A DNA stretch of 64,000 bases from Elgaria multicarinata webbii (Eukaryota; Chordata; Lepidosauria; Squamata; Anguidae): NCBI RefSeq assembly GCF_023053635.1, contig NC_086178.1, positions 41,003,226-41,067,225 of the forward strand, written 5' to 3'. Made by a program: the position numbers and the translations under genes. Positions 24,901-36,900 of this stretch are shown here, in pieces. The notes beneath the pieces were generated by a model. That model was not told where the DNA came from. It saw only the letters and a list, made by a program, of their open reading frames with translations, and made no database searches. Positions within the stretch are counted from its first letter, which is position 1. Each line of letters opens with the position of its first letter.

Positions 24901-27900
24901 CACAGGTAGGTGCCCCATTTCAAGTAGCATAGGTTTGAGAGGACAATGTTCCTCACAATGTCTGTCCAGATATTTCAATGTTCTCCACGTTAATGTACTG
25001 ACTTTCCTGAAATGACAGAAGTTGAGCCCTAGCTAGGAACACTACCCAGGATGACTTGCAAACTACATCAACCTTTTCCTACTTTGTTCTGAAATATACA
25101 GCAGCAAAACAAACAAAACAAAAAGCAGATGTGGAACGTTATAAATCAGAACTTAATTTGGTCCAAGTTGCAAACCCCATTGATTGAGAGCCAGTGTGGT
25201 TTAGTAGCTAAAGTATTGGACTGGGAATCGGGAGATCTGGGTTCTAATCTCCACTCGGCCATGGAAACCCACTGAGTGACTTGGGGCCAGTCACAGACTC
25301 TCAGCCCAGCCTACCTCACAGGGTTGTTGTTGTGAGCATAAAATGGAGAGGAGAAGGATTATGTACGCCACCTTGGGTTCCCTGGAGGGAAAAAAGGTGG
25401 GATATAAATGCAATAATTATTATTTTCATCATTTACTTGGGGTTTTACTCACATGAATTGGAAAGTATTCCTTAAAGTACCTCCACAGAGTCCAGTTTCG
25501 AACCCACTTAGATCGCCTCCCTCCAGTTTGTGGTGTCTCCCAGTCGAGGTAGAGCCAGAGTGCATAAAACGCTGAGATAAACCAGTAATCTCCAAAGAGG
25601 AAAAACATGAAGATTCCACAGCAACATTGTGCTAAAAAGAAAACAAGAACCACAAAACATTGAAAGTGAGCATTGCAACCATACATTCACAGCTTTGTCT
25701 CAACATAGTTTTCTTCTCCTTTCCCACTGTGATTTCAATGCTTAGCCAAGAACGGCCTCTTGGTGGTTCCTTCCATGTACCAAGTCCAAGCACTGAGGCT
25801 GCAACAACAGAGGCATTCCCAGTGTCCACTCCCCAAACTTGTGGGAACTGGTTCCTTTAGAAGTCCCCAAAAGACTGAAACCTAATATGTTTCAAAAATA
25901 TGACAAGACTTTTTCGTTCAGGAAAGTTAGGAAGGTAGATAGGTTAGTGTGCGTGCATATGCGTACGTCCATTCAATACAGCAACCCAAATAAATAATGA
26001 AAGTTAAGGGCTGTGTTGTCAAGTAAGTTAGAGAACAATCCTATGGTTCTTGGGTGAGTGTTCCAAGGACCATAGAATTGTTTGAATTTCCCTTTCGAGG
26101 TCAGAAGCAGCACTCCAATCTCGTAAAGGAGAGTCAGAGGTTCTACACACACACACACACATCGCAGCCAGCGCAGAAAGAACCATGCTAGCTGCCCTCC
26201 GAGCTTGGAAAAGCCTTGGAGGAGGAGGAAAAGGGGAGATCTGATGGGTGGGGAAAGGAGGAGACTGGAGAGGCTAGAACCAGGGGTCATCCCATGAAGT
26301 TGATTGGTGGGAGATTCAGGGCAGATTAAAGGAATGACTTCTACTAGTCCTAATGGCTAAGTGAACCTCCAGTACCAGAGGCAGTAAGCCTGTATGAACT
26401 GGTTGCTGGGGAACATGGGAAAAAGGGTGCTGTTGCACCATGTCCTGCTTGTAGTTCCCTGATCGACAGCTGGTTGGCCACTATGTGAACAGAGTGCTGG
26501 ACTAGATGGACCCATGGTCTCATCCAGTATGACTGCTCAGCATGGCTAAAAAAAACCCATCTAGTGAAATCTGCAGAGCAGGAGGATAAGGAGATGAAGA
26601 TCGCCTCCACCGCTTTTCCTGCCCTGCATTGGATGATTGGAGGCCTCCAATCCGTACATTTATCACAAATGTCTGAAAGGAACAGCCTCTATGTGTACAC
26701 TAGTGCTATAAGCACGTAAGCTCTCCTTTATGGATGTCTGTGCCGTGATGAATTTATTGTATCTGATTATGTTTGCAATTTTAGAGTTATGACTTTAATG
26801 ACGTTTATATGTTGTACTATTTTACATGGGTTATTAGCCACTGTGGGCTCCTTGTGAGGAAGGACCAAACAGAAATCAAATTAACAATTATATCTCTGCT
26901 TAAAAGCAAGTCCCACTGAGTTCAATGGGACTCACTCTCAGGTTAGTGCACATAGGATCACAACCCAAATTTGTTTTAAAGGAAAGGAACTTGAAAATAA
27001 TTTGGCCCTCAGCAGAGGTCTGTTTATTTTTAAGGTCCAAATATTGTAAACCATTCAAAAATAAATACAGCATAATATATTCTGTATCCAAGATCCATAA
27101 TCTGACATTTGGCAAGGAAAGAGAAAACAGGGAAAAGGCTAGAGGGGAAGACATGGAAGTAGGAAATAGGGTCAGGGCTTTCCCCCTAATGAGGACTAGT
27201 AATATGCTTTAAAGAAAGAATAAATATTAGGAGTCTTGAATGCCAAACTTCAACAGATTCAGAGCTTGCACAATAAGTCCATCTATGTGCAGATTATACA
27301 AAGAAAACTTCTGAAGGGCATTCAGAAGAGATCACAGCCATGATAAAGTTTCTTCTTTCCCCTTGATTTTGAATATTTATCATGAATCCTTTTGAAAAGT
27401 ATCCTGCAACTCAGTTTAATTCCACTCCCACCCTAAAAAGGCAAGATGTTTTTATTCAATTTGTGGCTGGGTGAGTTCCTAGCATGCTGATGACTCAACA
27501 CAGTATCACTTGGCTTGACAGAATTACCACCCTTTCAACCCTTTGGCAGGATTCCATGTGGCTTCACATCCGTATGGCTTGAGAGATGAAAGTCACACAA
27601 AGCAGAGATGACTAGTACCGGTAAGGCTATTCAAAGAATCCACAAAAGCCTCCACAATCCAGATAGCAACAAAAGCTTCGTACTTCACTATAGTTCCAAG
27701 CAAGGGCCGATCCTGCAAACTTCACCCTTTCTCCTTAATGACAAATGTGAAACCAAATGAATTCCAACACACTAAGCCCCAAACAAATCCAGACACACCC
27801 CAGATTGTGTGTGTCTAACCGAATGAGCAAAGTTACTAAGTGAACTCATGACTCAAATAGATCAACAAGAAGCCCTTAAGAGATTTTGTAAATGGCTTTA

Positions 27901-30900
27901 ATCGAAAACAGCTTAATGACCGGGTTGTGTAAACCTTGGCTTGGACAATGGCAGATTCTTGGTGAAAGGTGACTTGGTAGCAATCTGGCCAACGCTGCCC
28001 ATCTAGGGCCGGATCTACACTACTGCTTTAAAGCAACTGTATATAGAGTGTGTTCTGAGCCCCACATGCCTTTCAGAGCAAAATCAAGTGCTTGAATGGG
28101 TCAGCGGTCAGTCAATGAGGCTTAGCAGGCCTGACAAATGCAAGTCCGAGAATAAGGCCATGGCTAGGCCAGGCCTATATCCCAGGATTGTCCTGGGATC
28201 ATCCCTGTACATCCAAATGACACACAGGGGATACTGGGAGCAGGCAGGGATGAGCCCTCCATTTGCCTGGGATAATCCTTAGCTAAGGCCTATGTCTAGA
28301 CCAGCCGTTCCCAATCTGGAGCCACCCAGATTTGTTGGATTGTAACTCCCATCAACTCCAGCCAGCTTGGCTATGCTAGTTGGGGGATGACACATCTGGA
28401 GAGTATCAGGTGGGTGAAGGCTGGTCTAGAACATGACTCTTTTTGCATTTAATTTCAGTTTTTTTTCCTTTCACTGTTCTGAAAAAACATTCCCTGGCTT
28501 CTTGCATGATTCCTTCTCAAAATTGTGGACTTGGCTTTTTACCAGGCTTCAAGTTCCCAGTCAGCACAGAATTGCAGTGGGTGACCTTGGACCAGCCACT
28601 ATCTCCCAGCCTAACCTACCCCACAAGATAGTGTGTGAACCATGTACGTACCTTGAAACCCGTAGAGGAAGGGTGGGATGAACATTTTTTAAATATTTTT
28701 TTCAAAAAAATAGATTCTATTGTAGTGTGATGGTGGCAGTAAAGCCTTGGCACTCTGAGCACATGCATAAGGGGTGAGATGCCTAGAAAGGAAATAGAGG
28801 GGGAAAGCCTGGAGTGGAGGAAAATGAAGTAGTACTAAAAACAGGTTCTTGCAATGATGTAGTCGTGGGTGGGGGTAAAGAGTGGGGAACTTGTCCATGA
28901 GGGGTGGAGAAGGTACTATTTGTGAGGAGCTACTACAGATGAGGGAAAATAAGGAGGAGATTTTGTGAAGAAGGTTGGTTCTCCAGTTATATAGGATGCT
29001 AGCAAACAAGGAAGGAGCTTAATTCAGCCTTCCCCAACCTGGTATTTTTGGGATATTTTGGACTTCAGCTCCCATTCCAATGGGCAGGAATGCTGTGGGC
29101 TGAAGTCCAAAACATCCCAAGGCCATCAGGCGAGTTTTATGTATTAAAAAGAACTTAAATGCTATGCTTGCTGGAGATGGTGGGAGTTGTAGTCCCACAC
29201 ATCTGAAGGGAACTAGGCTAGGAAAGGCTTGTAGAGAGAAAGGGGTGGGCATTCAGACATTATCTCGGAGATTACATCTGTGAAATGTTAAGACGGTATC
29301 AAAATGCAGCCTGTGTGAAAGCACCTTCTAGCTGCCAATTCTCAAGGCCAGACTGCATGTTGTACTCATCTTCTATAGCGCCTAATCTAAGCAGCTTGAA
29401 TACTGAACTGTATCCAGACAGTTAAAGGTAGGATTTTATGAAGGATCAAAAATGTAAAAAGAAAGATACCATAGAAACGTTCCACTCAAAGTCATGGTAT
29501 TGGAGCACGTTACCTCCCCTTTGCCTAATTTGCACTGGGTGTTCTGCACATGTAAAATGAAACATGACACTAATTGGATTAAACAGGAAGCCCTTGCCCA
29601 CTGCCATGGCTTTTGCTTCTAATAATGAATAATAAATGGGGTAGGATCTGCCAAAGCATTGGATGGGATAGCAAGAGAGTTTATTCCCCTCGCTGACAAA
29701 GAATCAGCCAAGTGGAATGGCAGACTATGGTCAAGATTAATCCCTTTTCACCAATTATTCTTAAAATTTTATTCTTTATTTATACTACAGTGCATCTTAT
29801 TAGTTATATTAGACCTGAGCAGGATCTACACTACAGCTTTAAAACCGTTTATAACAGTAGTGACAACGATTGGGGCCCAGGACACACTCCCTATACAGTT
29901 TTCAAACCATTTTCAAAGTGTCATATCCTGCTTGGTGTAGATCTGGCCCTGGAAAGGCCTTCTCACCAAGGCTCCATCCATATTCACAAGCCCTTGTCTG
30001 AGTTGAGCACGAATGACCAGACTCCTTTCGTCTCTTTTTCCAGGCACTGAGCCCCATGAAGTTACATTCATCTCTATGCATGACACCGCGCCCTTGATCT
30101 TTATAGATGATTGATAAGAGAACAACTGCTACAGTTGTCTGCTCTGTTTTGCAGGGTAGCCTTTGGCAGACTCTAGAGAGAAAGCAAGGCAGATGAACTG
30201 AGGTAAATTCAGGCACTTGGCTTTGAGCTGCTATTAGTTCCGGAGAAGCATTTCATAAGGACACGAAAGCTCTGTTATTGCAGGATCCTCTTGCAATTTG
30301 GCTGACCCTACTAACCACATGGATTGGAAGGAGGGGGAGACTCCTCCAGATTTTTCATTCAGGTCAAGCCCTTGCTCAGATATACACTGTGGCATTCTAT
30401 AAGTGAACAAGGAAAAGGGAGAAATGTCTCAGGATGGTATAGACAAATTTATGTTGATGCTCAGCTCCTGACTTGGAGCTGAGCAGAAGCAGGGAAGAGC
30501 AGCTGGCCCAGCTCAAGTAGAAGCTAGAAAAGTAAGCCAGTTCCCAGGGAGCGAGCGAACAGGAAGAACAAACAGGAGTTTTACAGGGGGAGTTCGGCAG
30601 GGGAGGTCAAGGGGGAGGCCTCTAAGAAAAAAAAAGAGGTGGGAAAAACAAAGAAAAACATAAAGAGAAAAAAAACCCCACAAAACCACCACCACCAAAA
30701 AAACAACAACAACCAAAACATCTTACTTTCCCTTAAGACATACTCATAGTTGTATACCTTCTGAGAGGACAGGACAAAGCAAAGGCAATTCCACTATAAT
30801 CAAAAAGGAAAAAACCAAAGCAGAAATCGACAATATGGATGGAAAGGAGTCCCTAGAGGTGGTGACCTGCAAAGGATGTGCAATGTTTGTGTTTCTGCCT

Positions 30901-33900
30901 GAGCTCAATATGGCGTATACCTGCAACAAGTGCAAGCTGGTGGCACTTTTGGAACAAAAAGTGAGAGGACTTGAGCGGGTGTCCACCCTCCAAGGAATAA
31001 GAGAAGTCGAGGAGTTCTTAGACCAAACGGTGGAACTGCAACAGCAACAAGAAGCACATGAGATTGAAGAGCAACAGCCAGCTGAAGCAGAAGTGGAGTA
31101 TGCTGAGGAGAGGAAAGCCAATGAAGAGGAAACTCCCTGGAAAAGAGTGACAGTTAGGAGCAGAAGAATTAGAAGGCATTCTGCACCGGTGGAACCATTA
31201 GAGTTAAGCAACCGCTTTCAGCTTCTGGAGAATGAGACTGAAGGACAGTTTGCAGAGGAAGAAGTACAGGAGACACCATGCAACAGTGACCAAGAGGCAG
31301 AAGGTCGGTCAACCAAGAAGAAGAGAAGAGTAGTCGTTGTGGGAGACTCCCTGCTGCGTGGGATTGAAACCCAAGTATGTCGTGAAGACCCATGGACTCG
31401 CCAGGTGTGCTGCCTCCCTGGAGCACAGATTAGAGATGTGACTGAAGGGTTACCGAAGCTCATAAAGCCCACGGACACATACCCCTTTCTTCTCATCCAT
31501 GTGGGAACAAATGATGTCGCCAAGCAGAGCTACGAAGAAATCATTTCAGACTTTGAAGCTCTGGGAAGGAAACTGAAGAACTTTGGGGCCCAGATAGTTT
31601 TCTCATCCATCCTCCCGGTTCTTGGAAGAGGAATAGAAAGGGAAAGAAAAATACTCCGGATGAATGACTGGCTTCGAAGGTGGTGCCGTCATGAGAGTTT
31701 TGGATTCTGGGACCACGGGCTACGCTACTTGGAACATGGACTGCTGGCAAGGGATGGGTTGCACCTCACAAGGGCTGGAAAGAATGTGTTCGGCCACAGC
31801 ATGAAGAACTTGATCAGGAGGGCTTTAAACTGAATCTTACGGGGGCGGGAGATGTAAATTTCGAGGCAACAATGAATGAAGGCCAAGGCACCACAGTACA
31901 GAGAACAGCTCCAATAGTGCCCCAAAATAGTGTCCGCAACAATGTAGGAACAAAGCCAGACTATAAAACACATGGTCTTCGATGTCTATATACTAATGCC
32001 CAGAGCATGGGAAACAAACAGAACGAACTTGAACTCTTATTACATGAAGGCAAATACGACTTGATGGGTATAACTGAAACCTGGTGGGATGACTCCCATG
32101 ACTGGAATATAGCAATTGAAGGATATAACTTGTTTAAAAAGAAGAGAAGAAATAGAAAGGGAGGTGGAGTTGCACTATATGTTAAAAATACCTATCCCTG
32201 CACAGAAATGCAGGCGGATCAGACTGGGAGCCCCATCGAGAGCATCTGGATTAAAATAAATGGGGCAAGGAATAAAAAGAACATGATAATCGGAGTCTAC
32301 TACCGATCACCCAATCAAGGAGAAGACGAGGATGAAACTTTTGAGAAAAAATTTCCAGTGTTTCAAGGAAGTGTGATGTAGTAGTGATGGGGGACTTCAA
32401 TTACCCTGATATCTGTTGGGAGACCAATACTGCCAAAAGTGGCCCTTCCAAGAAATTCCTGACATGTGTGAGTGATAACTTTCTCCTACAGAAAGTGGAG
32501 GAAGGAACTAGAGGATCGGCAATCCTTGACTTGATATTGACCAATAGGGATGACTTAGTGGATAAAGTGGCAGTTACGGGAACTCTGGGGGAAAGTGACC
32601 ACATCATACTTGAATTCTTGATTATGAAGGAGACAAAAGTTGAGTGTAGCCATACACGTACTCTGGATTTTAGGAAAGCTGATATTAATAAACTAAAAAC
32701 TATGATAAGTAAGGTCCCATGGCAAATGAGCCTAATGAGAAAAGGAGTGCAGGATGGGTGGGAGTATTTAAAAAAGGAAATTTTAAAGGCACAGTTACAA
32801 ACAATTCCAACAAGGAGAAAAGATAGAAGACAACAGAGGAAACCAATGTGGCTCCACAAAAAGCTTAGAGATGACCTGAAAACAAAAAGGGATACATATA
32901 GGAAGTGGAAGGAAGGCCAGGCTACAAAAGAAGAGTACAGAGAAGTGGCGCAGAAGTGCCGAAATGGCGTCAGGAAGGCTAAAGCTCAGAATGAGCTGAG
33001 ATTAGCGAGGGATGCTAAAAGCAATAAAAAGGCTTTCTTCAGATATGTGAGTAGTAAAAGACAGAGGAAAGAAATGGTGGTTCAACTGCTTAATGAGGAT
33101 GGCAAATTGATAACAGATGACAAAGAAAAGGCTGAAGTGCTCAATTCCTACTTTGCCTCAGTCTTCTCCCAAAAGCGGGTCTATGACCCCCCTGGAAAAA
33201 GTGAAGCAGAAGTTGAGGGGGCAGGATTACAGTTTGAGATTGATAAACAAGTGGTCAAAGAACACCTAATTTCCTTGAATGAGTTCAAATCTCCAGGGCC
33301 CGATGAACTACATCCTAGAGTAATGAAGGAGCTAGCGGAAGAACTCTCAGAACCTTTGTCTATTATCTTTGCAAAATCGTGGAAGATGGGTGAGGTGCCG
33401 GATGACTGGAGGAGGGCTAATGTTGTCCCTATCTTCAAAAAGGGCAAAAAGGAAGAACCTAGGAACTACAGACCAGTCAGTCTGACATCCATCCCTGGGA
33501 AAATTCTGGAGCAGATTATAAAGAAGTCAATCTGTAAACACCTTGAAATCAATGCGGTGATCACTAGAAGCCAACATGGATTTGTCAAGAACAAGTCCTG
33601 TCAGACAAATTTGATCTCATTTTTTGATAAGGTAACCTCCCTTGTGGACCGTGGGAACGCTGTGGACGTCATATATCTTGACTTCAGCAAAGCTTTTGAC
33701 AAAGTACCACATGACATTCTGATTAACAAACTAGCTAAAAGTGGGCTAGATGGAACAACTATTAGGTGGATTCACAGTTGGCTACAGAATCGGACTCAAA
33801 GAGTACTTATCAATGGAACCTTCTCAAACTGGGGAGAGGCAACGAGTGGGGTACTTCAGGGCTCAGTCCTGGGCCCAGTGCTCTTCAACATTTTTATTAA

Positions 33901-36900
33901 TGATTTGGATGAGGAGGTGCAGGGAACGCTGATCAAATTTGCAGTTGACACAAAATTGGGTGGGATAGCTAATACCCTGGAAGACAGAAACAAACTTCAA
34001 AGTGATCTTGATAGGCTGGAGTGCTGGGCTGAAAAAAACAGGATGAAATTTAATAGGGATAAATGCCAAGTTCTACATTTAGGAAATAGAAACCAAAGGC
34101 ACAGTTACAAGATGGGGGATACTTGGCTCAGCAATACTACAAACGAGAAGGATCTTGGAATTGTTGTAGATTGCAAGCTGAATATGAGCCAACAGTGCGA
34201 TATGGCTGCAAGAAAGGCAAATGCTATTTTGGGCTGCATTAATAGAAGTATAGCTTCCAAATCACGTAGCAACCAAACCAGCACATTCCCCACTTGCCTT
34301 TCCCTGGTGGAAAGGCTGAGCGCATGGGTGGGTGGGGTTCTTGGTATGGGAGGAGAAGGAATTAGGCGATCACTAGGGTGACCATATGAAATGGAGGACA
34401 GGGCTTCTGTATCTTTAACAGTTGCATAGAAAAGAGAATTTCAGCAGGTGTCACTTGTATATATGGAGAACCTGGTGAAATTCCCTCTTCATCACAACAG
34501 TTAAAGGTGCAGGAGCTATACTAGAGTGACCAGATTTAAAAGAGGGTAGGGCACCTGCAGCTTTAACTGTTGTGATGAAGAGGAAATTTCACTAGGTTCT
34601 CCATATATACAAATGATACCTGCTGAAATTTCCTTTTCAATACAAATAATAATAATAATAATTTTATTTGTTACCCGCCTCTCCCTCTGGATCGAGGCAG
34701 GGTACAACACAAATGCAAACATCATATAACTAATTAAAACATTTAAAACTAGTACATTGTTAAAAGCAGCATATTATTAAAAGGCAAATTTAAAATTCAA
34801 GTGGGTAGGCCTGCCGGAAGAAATCAGTCTTTATGGCTTTCTTAAATTCCGGAAGACTATTAAGTTGACGAATCTCTCCCGGCAAGCCATGTTAAAGATA
34901 CAGGAGCCCTGTCCTCCTTTTCATATGGTCACCCTACAATCACCATTTTTGGATTGGCTAACAAGGACAGCACAAAATGGTAGAGCCTTATCCCATGGGA
35001 CTGAGAGCTTTTTAGAAATTACTTCTTTTATTTTATGTTTGCATTCCAAGTGATTTGATTTCCATAGAACAATTCCATTTGCATTCATTGCACATTATTA
35101 TTATTTATTTATTTATTTATAAAGCGCCATCAATTTTAATGGCACTGTACAGAATAAAACAAAACAAGACAATCTGCCATATGGCTGAAAGCACATAGCA
35201 TTGTTGTTGTTTTCTGAATTTGACCCTGCTGTGCCTACTACCTATATGCTGAATCCTGTCTTACCTGCTACTGGAAAACATCTGTTTTAGTTTGTGAAAT
35301 AAGACAAAATTTCCTAGGAAACACTGGCACCCTCAGGTGGAAAATCTTTGTACAGTTACATGATAAATCATACTGAAATCATTAGACCTCACTTCTGAGT
35401 AAATGAGCACTGATAAACACCAGAGTGCAGAATGGAAAGAAAAGCATTCATTACTGTTTGTATTGACGGCAAGCAGGTACTAACTTTTTGGGATTTTTGA
35501 ATTTAAGAAGGAACATCTGAGGGGCAAGAATAGAAAACCTACAATAAATCATCTCCAATGATAATTTTACTTATGGTAGACTCATTGAAATAAATGAGTC
35601 TACCATAAGTTAAGTTATTTTTATTTATTTTATTTATATCCCACCTTCTTCCCTCCAAGGAACTTAAAGTGATGTACATAATCATCATCCTCTTCATTTT
35701 ATCTTTACAACCACCACCTTTTGAGGTAGGTTAGGTTGAGCATCTGTGACTGGCCCAAAGTCATTCAGTGAGTTTCCATGGCTGTGTGGAGACCAGAACC
35801 CAGTTATCTCAACTCCCAGTCCAACACTCTATTACCCCACACATTGGGTCTCAAGCTAGTCATGACATTTTTAATTTCAGTGACTTGGTTCAGACAACAT
35901 GACAGCCCACCATAGGTTAATTAACCCTCACAGCATGTACCTTCTGCCATTATGAATATGCAACCCTTCCCGGGGATTACCATGGCTTGTCATGTCATCC
36001 AAACCTGGGTGGTGGGAGTTATTTGAGGGTTGAATAGCCCTCGCAAAACCCATGGTGTCTTTTAGGTTATGCAAAGGTTGTTTAACCCTCAAATAACCCC
36101 CACCAACCTGGTTCATACGACACAAGCCACAATAACCCCTGACTGGGGTTACATATTCATAATGGCAGAAGGCACATGCCCCAGTAACCTGAGAGTTAAT
36201 CAACCCATGGTTGGGTGTCATGTCATGTGAACTGGCCAAATGGATCTACTGTAAGTAGGATTACCATTGCATACAACCCCCAAACTCAGAACACAGGAAG
36301 GAAACAATAATTTTAGGACAAAGAAGAAAAGGGAGACAAAGGTACTGAAGAAATTTATTTATTTACAGAAGTACTCCCATTTCTTTCCTAATTTTAGACA
36401 AAAAGTTGGAGCGCTTCTATAAATAAATAATTATCTTAGCACCTTTTGAGTTTCACCTCTTTCTTGAGGAAAAGGGCTGAGAGGTGTGTAGAAATCCCTG
36501 CTTAGCCCCAGTTTCCCCACAGGCCTAATTGCCTCTCTGCAGTGTTCTAGGAGTCACCATCTCCATTTTCCAGTACATAATAAAGAAATTTGAACAGGAA
36601 GTCGGGAAAAAAGGAACCAAAATTAAATGTTCCAATAAAGTATATTTATATTGATCTCTTCCAATGACAAAGCTGGTGATCACAAGCCCATCTCCCAATC
36701 GTATACCTAGGTTACCACCCTGTGTAGATACCTGAAATGTGTGAAACATGTACCACATAACTGTATGTAGAAACACAGCACAATATTATATAGGTCTACT
36801 CAGAAGTAAGCCCTACTGACTTCAAAGGGACTTACTCCCAGATATGTGTGCTTTAGGATCACTAGGGTGACCATATGGAAAGGAGGACAGGGTTCCTGTA

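Larger units (their letters stand above)
30480..34268 (+). mobile_element. CR1 LINE, near full-length 5' part, 3' end missing
   Basis: It lies in MOGAT1 intron 1, antisense to the host gene. A purine-rich stretch with a GGGAGTTCGGCAGGGGAGG-type segment (about 30480-30834) looks like the 5' UTR. It is followed by ORF1 and ORF2. CR1 identity rests on the esterase-type ORF1, the apurinic endonuclease and the reverse transcriptase wording ([28 protein letters not shown]). Identity stops within ORF2 after IASKSR at about 34268. The usual C-terminal segment, 3' UTR and terminal 8-mer repeats are absent, and unrelated sequence follows. The 5' boundary is approximate. Confidence 0.9.

Noticed and set aside
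30744-31211. 155-codon minus-strand frame
   Set aside because: It is the antisense shadow of CR1 ORF1.
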